Source of the DNA: Galbitalea sp036266835
Lineage (GTDB): Bacteria; Actinomycetota; Actinomycetes; Actinomycetales; Microbacteriaceae
Reading direction: 5' to 3'
Length of the DNA stretch: 64,000 nucleotides
Assembly (NCBI GenBank): GCA_036266835.1
Contig: DATAXD010000040.1
Location: forward strand, 62,001 to 126,000
Of the stretch, positions 44,248 to 53,077 are shown in pieces. The position numbers and the translations under genes were made by a program. Each line of letters opens with the position of its first letter. Position 1 is the first letter of the stretch. The notes below the pieces were generated by a model. It saw only the letters and a program-made list of their open reading frames with translations. It was not told the DNA's origin and did not search any database.

Positions 44248-45891
44248 ATGAATTCCCGTGTCGACACGGCGCCGATGCGAAAGACCAGAGGCGCTTTTTT
44301 CACACCGCTGGAACTAGCAAAGTTCATCTCGGATTGGGCTGTCCGGTCTTCGGGCGACGTCGTCATTGAACCCTCCTGCGGCGACGCGGTCTTTCTCCGC
44401 GCGGCAGCCGCTTCGCTCGAAGCGCTTGGTGGCAGTCGGCCATCGCGCAATCAGCTGGTCGGTTTTGACATACATCAAGACTCGATCGATGACGCCATGA
44501 TCGCCCTTCAAGAGTTGGGGCTCGAGGGTACTCTCCAGGTGCGGGACTTTTTTGAGTCGAGCCCAACACACATGGCGGCAGCTGTTGTGGGAAATCCTCC
44601 GTACATCCGGTTTCAGGGCTTCACGGGTCGTTCCCGCGAATTGGCAATCGGCCGAGCAGCCGATTTGGGGATAGCGCTGTCGGGCCTCGCGTCGTCATGG
44701 GCGGCCTTCGTTATTCATGGAGCCGGCTTCCTCAGGATTGGAGGCCGCATGGGCCTCGTGCTTCCGGCCGAGCTTCTGTCCGTCAACTACGCAGCTCCGG
44801 TTCGACGATTTCTCTTGGAGAATTTTGCTTCGATCGATCTCGTAGTGTTCGACGAACTCGTGTTTGCGGGCGTACAGGCCGACGTGGTCGTCCTACTCGC
44901 AGATGGATACCGCGCTGGTTCATCGAAGCACTTCCACCTACATTCTGCGCAGAATGTCGCCGCCATCGACACGAGTTCCGGCCGTAAGTGGGCGCCAACA
45001 AATGCGTCTGATAAGTGGACAGACGCTCTAGCGCCGCGCGGCTCAGCAGAATTGCTCGCCGTCGTTCCAGGAGAAGTGCTGCAACCGCTAAGTTCCTGGG
45101 GACGCGTTGTCTCGGGAACAGTGACGGGCGCGAATGCCTACTTCTCGCTCAGCCGCCTCGAGGCGAGAAATCTTGGGATTTCGACGAGCGAGTTGCGGCC
45201 ACTGTTGCCCGCCGGATACTCACTTGCGAACCTAACCAACGTTGACCGGCGAAAGTGGTCTCGCGACGCACGCGATCGAAAGGGGTATCTCTTCTATCCG
45301 GGCCAAACACCCACCCTCGCGGCGGAAGCGTACATTGCGCGGGGGGAAGCAGCCGACCTGAATAAAAGGTACAAGTGCCGGGTCCGAACCCCATGGTGGC
45401 GAGTTCCAGTCGCGCCCCAGGCTGATCTGTTCGTGTCGTATATGAGCGGATCTCGGCCGAGAATCGTGGGCAACGACGCACACCTAATTCATCTAAATTC
45501 GGTGCACGGGTTGCAGGCCCGGCCGGGCCTCGTCGGCTTCGCGAAAGCAGTGCTCCCGGTCCTCGCGATGAATTCAGCCTCCCTGCTTTCGGCCGAACTG
45601 GTCGGTCGTAGCTACGGCGGGGGCATCCTTAAAATGGAACCCCGAGAGGCTGCTCGTTGGCTGGTTCCGTCGCCTGAAGCCGTTGGCACTGGCCAGTTCG
45701 CTGGGCTGCTCCGCCGTGGTCGCAAGCTCCTCGGCGCTGGGGATTTCGAGGGATGCACGGCCATCGCCGATCACGTACTAGAGCGGATCGGCGAGCAGTA
45801 CGGAATGTCATCTGGGGTGCTCCGGATCCTCCGCGATACCAGAGCGGAAATGGTGAAGAAGAGAGTGACCCGGGGGACTTCTAGAATCTAA
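44248..45891 (+). CDS. Type II DNA adenine-N6 methyltransferase (gamma class, Eco57I/TaqI-like)
   Basis: A 547-residue SAM-dependent DNA methyltransferase. Motif X (GAFFTP, 15-20), motif I (VIEPSCGDAVFL, ~39-50) and motif IV (NPPY, 116-119) occur in gamma-class order. A target-recognition domain of ~300 residues follows. The partner gene, 14 bp downstream, looks like a XamI-type endonuclease, so the pair protects and cuts the same site. The ATG at 44248 follows CATGAT by 6 nt. The DNA is visibly less G+C-rich in third codon positions than the pur genes, which suggests acquisition by transfer. Confidence 0.9.
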   Translation: MNSRVDTAPMRKTRGAFFTPLELAKFISDWAVRSSGDVVIEPSCGDAVFLRAAAASLEALGGSRPSRNQLVGFDIHQDSIDDAMIALQELGLEGTLQVRDFFESSPTHMAAAVVGNPPYIRFQGFTGRSRELAIGRAADLGIALSGLASSWAAFVIHGAGFLRIGGRMGLVLPAELLSVNYAAPVRRFLLENFASIDLVVFDELVFAGVQADVVVLLADGYRAGSSKHFHLHSAQNVAAIDTSSGRKWAPTNASDKWTDALAPRGSAELLAVVPGEVLQPLSSWGRVVSGTVTGANAYFSLSRLEARNLGISTSELRPLLPAGYSLANLTNVDRRKWSRDARDRKGYLFYPGQTPTLAAEAYIARGEAADLNKRYKCRVRTPWWRVPVAPQADLFVSYMSGSRPRIVGNDAHLIHLNSVHGLQARPGLVGFAKAVLPVLAMNSASLLSAELVGRSYGGGILKMEPREAARWLVPSPEAVGTGQFAGLLRRGRKLLGAGDFEGCTAIADHVLERIGEQYGMSSGVLRILRDTRAEMVKKRVTRGTSRI

Positions 45892-45905
45892 CGTGGAGGA
45901 CGACC

Positions 45906-46748
45906 TTGGCCGAACTAGCTGAATCACCCTGGAAATCTTCGCCGGGTCTGCCTTGGGCCTACCATCCGAACTTTAACCACCTTGTCCGACTGTTCGAAGC
46001 CCCACAGCACGAGGCAAAGATTGCCTCCTCTGGAAATTGGGCCAGTGCGCTCGACCTGTGGATTGCCGATGAGCTGCGCGCTGCAGGCTTCCCGACTGAT
46101 GAGGTCTGGCCGCGGCGCACCGCGCCAGCGGTGTTGCCTCGCGAGGTCGCTTTGTTGCTTGCCAATGCGCCGCCACCACTCCGGGCGGATTTGGAGAAGC
46201 TGATCGCACGCACGCCCGCGGTCGCCTCCAGAGATGCCCGTGTGCTTGGAAAGGCTTATGTGAAGCAGGTCGACGTCGTCATGGCGCAGTGGTCACGCGG
46301 GCCGGAACTAATGGTCTCGACCAAAACGATGATGTCGTCATTCCGAAAGAATCTGCCCAACAGATTCGAGGAAGCCTACGGCGACGCCGCAAACCTCCGG
46401 GGGAGGTATCCGCTTGCGTCTATTGGCTTTTTCTTCCTGATGCGCGCGTCGGTGCTCAATGAGGCAGGCACCCTTCAACGCGCAATCGACATGCTCCGCA
46501 AGCTTCGTGACCCTGCAACCTACGATGCAACCGGCTTGCTGCTCGTGGATTACTCAGACGATCCAGAGTCTCTCGACCAACCACTCGTGCTCGAAGGCGA
46601 AGTACCAGCGGATCTACGATGCAGTCAATTCTTCGACTCCTTGATCGGGCGGGTGCTGAATATCGCACCGGTTGAAATGCACGTCGCGGTTCGAGAGAAT
46701 CACGAAGGACACGAACTGCCGCTGTCTGAAATGCAGGGTTCGGAGTAG
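45906..46748 (+). CDS. XamI-like type II restriction endonuclease
   Basis: A 280-residue protein starting with TTG at 45906 (GGAGG upstream). I recognise a XamI-family pattern: DLWIADELRAAGFPTDEVWP, then KAYVKQVDVVMAQW and GPELMVSTKTMMSSFRKNLP. Asp123 and Glu134/Lys140 could be a PD-(D/E)xK catalytic set. XamI itself cuts GTCGAC. If the specificity is kept, this enzyme would cleave DNA lacking the methylation added by the upstream gene. GTCGAC sites are common in this window. Confidence 0.7.
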   Translation: MAELAESPWKSSPGLPWAYHPNFNHLVRLFEAPQHEAKIASSGNWASALDLWIADELRAAGFPTDEVWPRRTAPAVLPREVALLLANAPPPLRADLEKLIARTPAVASRDARVLGKAYVKQVDVVMAQWSRGPELMVSTKTMMSSFRKNLPNRFEEAYGDAANLRGRYPLASIGFFFLMRASVLNEAGTLQRAIDMLRKLRDPATYDATGLLLVDYSDDPESLDQPLVLEGEVPADLRCSQFFDSLIGRVLNIAPVEMHVAVRENHEGHELPLSEMQGSE

Positions 46749-46784
46749 GCGGCAAATTCACTTTCCAGCTACTTGAGGAGAGAG

Positions 46785-47651
46785 ATGAAGACCAGGAAGA
46801 TCCGCGACGTATCCGTTTCGGCAATCGGATTCGGCGGCATGCCGGTCTCGATCGAGGGTCGCCCCGACGAGGCCCAGGCGATCGCGACCATCCACGCCGC
46901 CCTCGACGTCGGCATCAACTTCATCGACACCGCAGACGCATATCGGATGCCTGGCGAGGGCTACTCCCACAACGAACGGCTCATCGCGAAGGCACTGAAG
47001 AGCTATGGCTCAGACACGTCCAACGTGCTCGTCGCCACCAAAGGCGGCCACCTCCGCGATGAACCAGTGCCCCACGCGTGGCAAGTCAACGGCGATCCCC
47101 GCTACCTCAAGAAGGCCGTCGAGCAGTCGCTCAAGAATCTGGGCGTGGACGCGATCGGCCTGTACCAGTTTCACCGCCCGGATCCGACAGTCGACTACGC
47201 GGACTCGGTTGGTGCCATCCGCGACCTGCTCGACGCCGGCAAGATCCGGATGGCCGGAATCTCAAACGCGAATCCTGCACAGATCCTGCTCTCCCAGGAG
47301 ATCCTCGACGACCGGCTGGCCTCGGTGCAGAACCAGTTCTCGCCGAAGTTCCGCTCGAGCGAGCCGGAGCTCGAGTTGTGCGCCGAACTCGGAATCGCCT
47401 TCCTTCCGTGGAGTCCTCTCGGCGGAATCGGCGGCGCCGCCGGGCTCGGCGAGCGGTTCGCACCGTTCAAGGAAGTTGCGGATGAGCTCGGTGTGAGCCC
47501 ACAGGTGATCTGCCTGGCCTGGGAACTCGCGAAAGCACCAGTCGTCATCCCGATCCCGGGTTCATCGCGTCCGGAGACCATCCGTGACTCGGCCGCAGCG
47601 CCCGAGGTCGAACTGACCTCCGATCAACTGGCGCGCCTCGACGCGGCCTAG
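46785..47651 (+). CDS. Aldo/keto reductase
   Basis: A 288-residue NADPH-dependent oxidoreductase with a TIM barrel. VSAIGFGGMPVS, GINFIDTADAYR (the catalytic Asp and Tyr), LGVDAIGLYQFHRPDP and PIPGSSRPETIRDS (the cofactor-phosphate site) are all present. The ATG at 46785 has GAGGAGAG just upstream; an in-frame ATG four codons earlier is less likely. The normal high-GC texture resumes with this gene. Confidence 0.93.
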   Translation: MKTRKIRDVSVSAIGFGGMPVSIEGRPDEAQAIATIHAALDVGINFIDTADAYRMPGEGYSHNERLIAKALKSYGSDTSNVLVATKGGHLRDEPVPHAWQVNGDPRYLKKAVEQSLKNLGVDAIGLYQFHRPDPTVDYADSVGAIRDLLDAGKIRMAGISNANPAQILLSQEILDDRLASVQNQFSPKFRSSEPELELCAELGIAFLPWSPLGGIGGAAGLGERFAPFKEVADELGVSPQVICLAWELAKAPVVIPIPGSSRPETIRDSAAAPEVELTSDQLARLDAA

Positions 47652-47670
47652 ATCGACGCCGCCCGGATCG

Positions 47671-48252
47671 TCAGGACCCCACCAGCTCCGCCGACACCAG
47701 CACGGGGACGGTTGACTTCAGGTAATACGCCCGGTAGTTCTTGCCCTTTTCGAAGGCGTCCACCTGCCTACGTCCCTGAACGGGAAAATTCACGTCACCG
47801 ATTCGCACCCGGAAGATGGTGTCCATCCCCGCCTGGTTGTCATCTCCGAAAGTCGAGACCTTCGGCTTCGCCGCGCCCTCGACGCTGGAGAGCGGCCCGG
47901 TCAAATTGCGGATCCCTCGGCGAGTGCGTGCGAAGGACGTGAACATGATCAGCGCGACCACGACGATCACCACGACGATGATCCACGGTGGGACAGCGGA
48001 TGAGCTCCCGGACTTCGCCGCGAGCGATTGCGGCAGGAAGATCGCCGCGATGACAATGAGAAACACAACCACGACGACGATCATCACGTACATTCCCATG
48101 CGACTGGTTTTCTGTCCTTTGGTCATGCGCGCCGACTGGGTCGCGGACAGCCGACCCGCCCGGTTCTCCACCAGATCGGCAGCGGTGAAGTCGAATGCCT
48201 TCTGGAGAGACTCGGCCGCGCCGAGTTCCCCGTACACTGTTTCGTCAGTCAT
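47671..48252 (-). CDS. Two-helix membrane protein, unknown
   Basis: A 193-residue protein. After ~55 cytoplasmic residues come two strongly hydrophobic helices (~57-80 and ~92-112) and a soluble beta-rich tail (FRVRIGDVNFPVQGRRQ, FEKGKNYRAYYLKSTVPVLV). The tail resembles small oligosaccharide/nucleotide-binding-like or DUF3592-type domains, but I do not recognise it securely. The ATG at 48252 (MTDETVYGEL) is preferred to one 12 codons upstream. It converges with the aldo/keto reductase gene. Confidence 0.7.
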   Translation of the reverse strand: MTDETVYGELGAAESLQKAFDFTAADLVENRAGRLSATQSARMTKGQKTSRMGMYVMIVVVVVFLIVIAAIFLPQSLAAKSGSSSAVPPWIIVVVIVVVALIMFTSFARTRRGIRNLTGPLSSVEGAAKPKVSTFGDDNQAGMDTIFRVRIGDVNFPVQGRRQVDAFEKGKNYRAYYLKSTVPVLVSAELVGS

Positions 48253-48309
48253 GCCACTGATAGTGGCCGCGCGCGGGGGCCCCGTCAAGCACGGCAGTGA
48301 GACGACGAG

Positions 48310-49233
48310 TCAGCGTCCGGGCTCGAACCGGATGCCCGTTGCCGCTTCGGCCTGACGCCAGAACTCTGCACCGAATTCCTCGCTGGCGCTGGATGCGACC
48401 GGCGCGAGCACCACCGGACGACCACGCACGCTGCGGTGAGGTCCATAGAACTCGCCGCCGCGGGCATCCGGATCAATGGCCGCTCGCACGATGGGCCAAG
48501 CGCCGGCGTCCTTGCCCTGCGAGATAATCGCCGAGAGCAAATCCAGCGCTGAAACTCGTCCATCGTTGATCCCGACTCGACGCTCGGACAGCAGATCCAC
48601 CGCGGAACCCGGATGTGCGAGCAGCGACTCGATGGCGCTCCCGGACGCCGTGAGCTTACGTTGCAGTTCGAAGGCGAAGGCGTGCATCGCGTGCTTCGAG
48701 AAGCCATAGGCGCGGAAGAAGTTGAATCGCCGGGTGCTCTGCAGGTCGGCCGAGTCGAGCTTCACCATCCGCGTTGCCATGCTGCCGAGGCTCACCACCC
48801 GAGCATCCGGCTTGAGTGACGGAAAAGCGAGTGCGGTCAGCGCATAGGGGCCGAATGCGTTCGAACCCACAACATACTCGAGGCCGTCCTCGGTGACCTG
48901 CCGGCGACGTGAGCCCGAGGTCGCGCCCGCGTTGTTGATGAGCACATCGATCGGCCCAAGCGAAGCGATACCCCTGGCCGCGAGCCGAATGGACGCGAGC
49001 GACGAGAGATCGAGCGGCACGAAATCCACCTCGGCGCCATCCGCACGACGACGAATGGATTCGGTGGCGACCTCCGCTTTGCCGGCGGAGCGCGACGCGA
49101 GAATGATGCGGCCCCCCGCCCGCGCGAGTTGCTCGCTGACGAAGTAGCCGATTCCCGCGTTGCCTCCGGTGACGACAAAGGTCTTGCCGGTCTGTGCGGG
49201 AAGTCGCGCGGGATCCCAGTCCGGGCTACTCAC
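48310..49233 (-). CDS. Short-chain dehydrogenase/reductase
   Basis: A 307-residue NAD(P)-dependent oxidoreductase. The cofactor motif TGGNAGIG is at 22-29, NNAGA follows near residue 93, and the catalytic Tyr-x3-Lys is YGFSK. Sequences of this kind resemble retinol-dehydrogenase/WWOX-type SDRs; the substrate is unknown. The start is GTG, 8 bp after the chorismate mutase stop, so the two may share an mRNA. Confidence 0.9.
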   Translation of the reverse strand: MSSPDWDPARLPAQTGKTFVVTGGNAGIGYFVSEQLARAGGRIILASRSAGKAEVATESIRRRADGAEVDFVPLDLSSLASIRLAARGIASLGPIDVLINNAGATSGSRRRQVTEDGLEYVVGSNAFGPYALTALAFPSLKPDARVVSLGSMATRMVKLDSADLQSTRRFNFFRAYGFSKHAMHAFAFELQRKLTASGSAIESLLAHPGSAVDLLSERRVGINDGRVSALDLLSAIISQGKDAGAWPIVRAAIDPDARGGEFYGPHRSVRGRPVVLAPVASSASEEFGAEFWRQAEAATGIRFEPGR

Positions 49234-49241
49234 GATCGGTG

Positions 49242-49586
49242 CTATTCACGGTCGGCTTGCGTGCTGATGCTGCCCGTACGCGCGATCTGCTCGTGGTGGT
49301 GGATGACCTCCGCCACCAGGAAGTTGAGGAACTTCTCGGCGAACGCCGGATCGAGCTGCGACTCCCCCGCCAGCACTCGGAGCCTCGCGATCTGCACCTT
49401 CTCGCGCTCCGGATCCGAAGGCGGCAGTCCGCCGCGCGCCTTGATCCGCCCCACCTGCTGGGTGAACTTGAAACGCTCCGCAAGCATGTGGATGATGGCG
49501 GCGTCGATGTTGTCGATGCTCAGGCGGATGGCGGTGAGCTCCGGCATCACATCCGGTGGGCCGTCCTCGGTGCGCGTCGGTTCCAT
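49242..49586 (-). CDS. Chorismate mutase (AroQ type)
   Basis: A 114-residue all-helical enzyme converting chorismate to prephenate for Phe/Tyr synthesis. RLSIDNIDAAIIHMLAERF, GRIKA and DPEREKVQIARL follow the AroQ pattern with its conserved Arg, Lys and Arg residues. TAGATT (49593-49598) lies exactly 6 nt before the ATG, so the transcript is probably leaderless. Confidence 0.92.
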   Translation of the reverse strand: MEPTRTEDGPPDVMPELTAIRLSIDNIDAAIIHMLAERFKFTQQVGRIKARGGLPPSDPEREKVQIARLRVLAGESQLDPAFAEKFLNFLVAEVIHHHEQIARTGSISTQADRE

Positions 49587-49616
49587 GAGTCGAATCTAGT
49601 CGGTCGACCCCGCGTG

Positions 49617-50276
49617 CTACTTAGGCCCGGAACTCCGGTCGCGGTAACGCACGGGCGCGCCACCCCATGCCTTCAGCCTCGCCTGCAGACCGGCCCGCAC
49701 CCCAGGCCATTCGTCGATGAGCACGGAGTAGATCGCGGTGTCTCGCCAGGTTCCATCCGCGCGGATGACGTCGCGACGGATGATGCCTTCGAACTGCGCG
49801 CCTACGCCCAGAATCGCCGCACGTGAACGCTCGTTGAGGATGTCCGTCTGGATCTTGACACGGCCGAAACCCGAGTCAAACGCGAGACCGAGCATGAGGA
49901 GCTTCGCCTCCGGATTCACCTGAGTTCCCCAGACTCGGGGATCGAAGCCGGTCCAGCCGATGTGGGCGTGTTCACGCCTTTCATCGAAATCACCGAGAGT
50001 GGAAGCGCCGAGAACCACGCCGTCCAGTTCGCCACCGCGAGCACGAACGATGAACGGGTTGCCTGCCGACCACTGGAAGTGCACCTTGCCCCACTCGACG
50101 AAGTCGTCGACATCGGCGAGGTAGCCCTTCGGGCCGCCACCGTAACCCTGCGCGTACACCTCCGGATGCCCGATCGCCGCGTGCAATTCGGGGAGAGCCT
50201 GCAACGTCATCGGCTCGAGACGTACGTATTCACCCTCGAGCGTCTGCGGTACCGGCCTGCGTGCGGTCATTCGCAT
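49617..50276 (-). CDS. GNAT acetyltransferase, RimJ/RimL-like
   Basis: A 219-residue protein. LEGEYVRLEPMTLQALPELH and GWTGFDPRVWGTQVNPEAKL match the RimJ/RimL subgroup that acetylates protein N-termini or small amines, with VKIQTDILNERSRAAILGVGA near the end. The start is either 50276 or 50270 (two close ATGs). It is divergent from the MDMPI gene. The frame extends far upstream only as an antisense shadow. Confidence 0.87.
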   Translation of the reverse strand: MRMTARRPVPQTLEGEYVRLEPMTLQALPELHAAIGHPEVYAQGYGGGPKGYLADVDDFVEWGKVHFQWSAGNPFIVRARGGELDGVVLGASTLGDFDERREHAHIGWTGFDPRVWGTQVNPEAKLLMLGLAFDSGFGRVKIQTDILNERSRAAILGVGAQFEGIIRRDVIRADGTWRDTAIYSVLIDEWPGVRAGLQARLKAWGGAPVRYRDRSSGPK

Positions 50277-50309
50277 ATCTTGCCACCGTTCAAGTGCCAC
50301 GATGGACTC

Positions 50310-50918
50310 ATGACAAGCACGACCGACTTCGAAATCGCTGCTCACTCGTTTCTTGATCTCGTCGCGGAAGTCAGGCCCGCGCAATGGAACGAACCCGCAC
50401 TCGGGGTGTGGGACGTCCGCAGCCTGGTCGGGCACACGGCCCGCGCCATTCTGACAGTGGAACAGCACCTGTCTGCGGATCCCGCGCCCGAGGTCACCGC
50501 CCCGGACGCCGAAACCTACTACACAGAGGTATTCAACGTGTACACCGACAACGACGCCATTGCGGCGCGCGGCGTCGAGGCGGGTAATGCTCTCACCGAA
50601 AACTCCGGGGCCGACTTCGAAGCGACGCTGGGCCGAGCGCTCCAGCTCATCAGGTCCAGCGGGCCCGATCGCATTGTCGCGATCGGTCCGATCGGCATCC
50701 CGCTCGGCGAATACCTGCGAACTCGCGTGTTCGAACTCGTCGTTCACAGCATGGACATCGCAAAGGCGACGGGCCTTGGGCACGGCATGCCTGCCGATGT
50801 CGTCGCCAACGTTGCGGAGCTGGCGGCGCGGGTTGCTGTGCGAAAGGGCAACGGCGAAGACATCCTGTTCGCGCTCACCGGCCGGCGTCCGCTGCCGCCT
50901 CGGTACAGCATCCTTTAG
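50310..50918 (+). CDS. DinB-like mycothiol-dependent maleylpyruvate isomerase-domain protein
   Basis: A 202-residue protein of the TIGR03083/MDMPI family. The N-terminal four-helix bundle has WDVRSLVGHTARAILTVEQH with the metal-ligand His, and FELVVHSMDIAKATG supplies another. Members use or sense mycothiol, the actinobacterial thiol; the exact reaction is unknown. The ATG at 50310 is chosen from family N-termini, and the longer frame shadows the GNAT gene. Confidence 0.88.
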   Translation: MTSTTDFEIAAHSFLDLVAEVRPAQWNEPALGVWDVRSLVGHTARAILTVEQHLSADPAPEVTAPDAETYYTEVFNVYTDNDAIAARGVEAGNALTENSGADFEATLGRALQLIRSSGPDRIVAIGPIGIPLGEYLRTRVFELVVHSMDIAKATGLGHGMPADVVANVAELAARVAVRKGNGEDILFALTGRRPLPPRYSIL

Positions 50919-51048
50919 ACCGGATCCCATAGTAAGCCAAGGCTCCCTTTCGCGGTCTTCGGGGCGAATCCGGGGCTCGGGACCTCGCCAAAATCCCAGT
51001 AACGATTACTCAGGCGCTCGAGTCGGGGGCCGCAATACCCTTTCGCAC
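50919..51048. other. Intergenic region ahead of a membrane protein gene
   Basis: A 130-bp gap. TACCCT (51036-51041) ends 7 nt before the ATG at 51049 and is a plausible leaderless -10. Otherwise I see nothing here. Confidence 0.35.
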
Positions 51049-51732
51049 ATGACCTTCTACACTTCGCCGTCGACGCCGGTGGCCCCTGAGCCGTCCACCC
51101 CCAAACCTGTCAGTCTCAACAACCGCCCGATTGTGAAACTCCTGGCGTACGTTGTCGCCTGGTTCATCGTCTCAACCAGTCTCGCCCTCGCGGCCTACGC
51201 GGCGATCTCCGTCGGTGATGTCGGTGGCACCTGCGCGAGCGGCAATACCGCTTACGCCATCCAGACCCAATGCCCGCAGCTCGCTGTCGATTTCCTGCCC
51301 TGGGTCATCTTTACCGGCCTGATCGGCGTGGCGCTTGCCGTCGTCCTTGCGGGCGGCATCGGCGTTCAGCTCCGCGTGTGGGCGTGGCCAGCGCTGTTCA
51401 TCGGCGGCGGCGTGCTGTTCCTTCTCGCCGGCGGCGCGGTCGGATGGATCTGCGGAATCCTGTTCCTCGTGATGGGTCTCGTGCCGCTCGTGCTGGAGCT
51501 GAAGGCGAGCGTGCAGCGCGTGTTTCTTGGCAGTTTCAACATCTTCGGCCAGCAGTTCAAGGAGAGCCCGAAGGCGCAGCCCTCGTTCTCGTCGCGCAAG
51601 ATGCCGAACCCTCCGGACGCCATCAAACCCGGCATCGGTGACTGGGCGATCGCCTACCTCGGCTTCCTGGTGCCCGCGATCGCCGGCCTTTACCTGGCGA
51701 CCGCGTGGGTCGCTGCGCTGGGTGGCGTCTAA
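51049..51732 (+). CDS. Multi-helix membrane protein, unknown
   Basis: A 227-residue protein. A Pro-rich cytoplasmic start (STPVAPEPSTPKPVS) precedes about five hydrophobic helices (~30-53, 75-100, 104-118, 120-140 and 200-222). Two cysteines (GTCASG, TQCPQL) lie in the first outer loop and may form a disulfide. I do not recognise a family. It converges with purA, with 14 bp between them. Confidence 0.75.
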   Translation: MTFYTSPSTPVAPEPSTPKPVSLNNRPIVKLLAYVVAWFIVSTSLALAAYAAISVGDVGGTCASGNTAYAIQTQCPQLAVDFLPWVIFTGLIGVALAVVLAGGIGVQLRVWAWPALFIGGGVLFLLAGGAVGWICGILFLVMGLVPLVLELKASVQRVFLGSFNIFGQQFKESPKAQPSFSSRKMPNPPDAIKPGIGDWAIAYLGFLVPAIAGLYLATAWVAALGGV

Positions 51733-51746
51733 CGCGTTCCTGCCGC

Positions 51747-53033
51747 TCAGGCGAGCAGGTCGTGGCGAACCACGATGGCCTCGCGGTCGGCTCCGACGCC
51801 GATCGCTGAGATCCGCGAGCCGCTGATCGCCTCCACGCCGAGCACGTACTTCTGCGCGTTTACCGGCAGCTCCTCGAAGGTGCGCGCACCGGAAATGTCT
51901 TCGCTCCAGCCGGCGTAGTTCTCGTAAATCGGCAGGGCGTGGTGGTAGTCCGTCTGCGAGACCGGGATCTCGTCGATTCGCACGCCGTCGACCTCGTACG
52001 CGACACACACCGGAATCTGCTTGAGTCCCGTCAGGACGTCGAGTTTCGTCATGACGAAATCGGTGATGCCGTTGATGCGCGCGGCGTAGCGTGCAACGGG
52101 AGCGTCGTACCAGCCGGTGCGCCGTGGGCGACCCGTCGTGGTGCCGAACTCGAAGCCCTTGGCACGCAGCCACTCGCCCGACTCGTCGTTCAGCTCGGTG
52201 GGGAACGGTCCCGCGCCGACCCGCGTCGTGTACGCCTTGACGATGCCGATCACCCGGTCGATGCGCATTGGTCCGATGCCCGATCCGGTCGCCGCACCGC
52301 CAGCCGTGGAATTGGATGACGTAACGAACGGATACGTGCCGTGGTCAACATCCAGCATGGTCGCCTGGCCACCCTCGAATACGACAGTCTTGCCGTCGTC
52401 GAGCGCGCGGTTGAGAAGCAGTCCGGTGTCCGCGACCATCGGCCGCAGCCGGTCGGCGTACGACAGCAGGTCCTCGACGACCTCGTCCACCGAAATCGCC
52501 CTGCGGTTGTAGACCTTCACGAGCAGGTGATTTTTCTGGTGAAGGGCACCCTCGACCTTCTGGCGAAGAATGTTTGCGTCGAACAGGTCCTGGATGCGGA
52601 TGCCGATCCGGTTGATCTTGTCGGCATACGACGGTCCGATGCCGCGCCCGGTGGTACCGATCTGACGACTGCCCAGGAAGCGCTCGGTGACCTTGTCTAG
52701 TGTGCGGTGGTACTGGGTGATGACGTGGGCGTTCGCGCTGACAACGAGCTGTGAAGTGTCGACACCGCGAGCGTTCAACGCGTCGAGCTCATCGAACAGC
52801 ACTTCGGGATCGATAACCACGCCATTCGCGATGACCGGAACGACCCCCTCCGTCAGGATGCCGCTCGGCAGCAGGTGCAGTGCATACTTCTCGTCGCCGA
52901 CGACAACGGTGTGGCCGGCATTGTTGCCGCCGTTGAATTTGACCACGTAGTCGATGCGACTGCCGAGCAGGTCGGTGGCCTTGCCCTTGCCCTCATCGCC
53001 CCACTGGGCGCCGATGATTACGACAGCTGGCAT
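51747..53033 (-). CDS. purA: Adenylosuccinate synthetase
   Basis: A 428-residue GTP-dependent enzyme joining IMP and aspartate, the first step to AMP. The N-terminal P-loop GDEGKGK and GRGIGPSYADKINRIGIR are diagnostic. A strong Shine-Dalgarno (GAGGGAGA) precedes the ATG. TAGAAT at 53072-53077 may be its own -10, although the trmH-like gene upstream is only 44 bp away on the same strand. Confidence 0.97.
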   Translation of the reverse strand: MPAVVIIGAQWGDEGKGKATDLLGSRIDYVVKFNGGNNAGHTVVVGDEKYALHLLPSGILTEGVVPVIANGVVIDPEVLFDELDALNARGVDTSQLVVSANAHVITQYHRTLDKVTERFLGSRQIGTTGRGIGPSYADKINRIGIRIQDLFDANILRQKVEGALHQKNHLLVKVYNRRAISVDEVVEDLLSYADRLRPMVADTGLLLNRALDDGKTVVFEGGQATMLDVDHGTYPFVTSSNSTAGGAATGSGIGPMRIDRVIGIVKAYTTRVGAGPFPTELNDESGEWLRAKGFEFGTTTGRPRRTGWYDAPVARYAARINGITDFVMTKLDVLTGLKQIPVCVAYEVDGVRIDEIPVSQTDYHHALPIYENYAGWSEDISGARTFEELPVNAQKYVLGVEAISGSRISAIGVGADREAIVVRHDLLA

Positions 53034-53077
53034 GGCTTATCTCCCTCAAGAATTGGACGGGATTACACCCCATTCTA

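Noticed and set aside
51172..52173. 333-residue open frame on the minus strand
   Set aside because: It is a shadow spanning a membrane protein gene and the end of purA, with no motifs.
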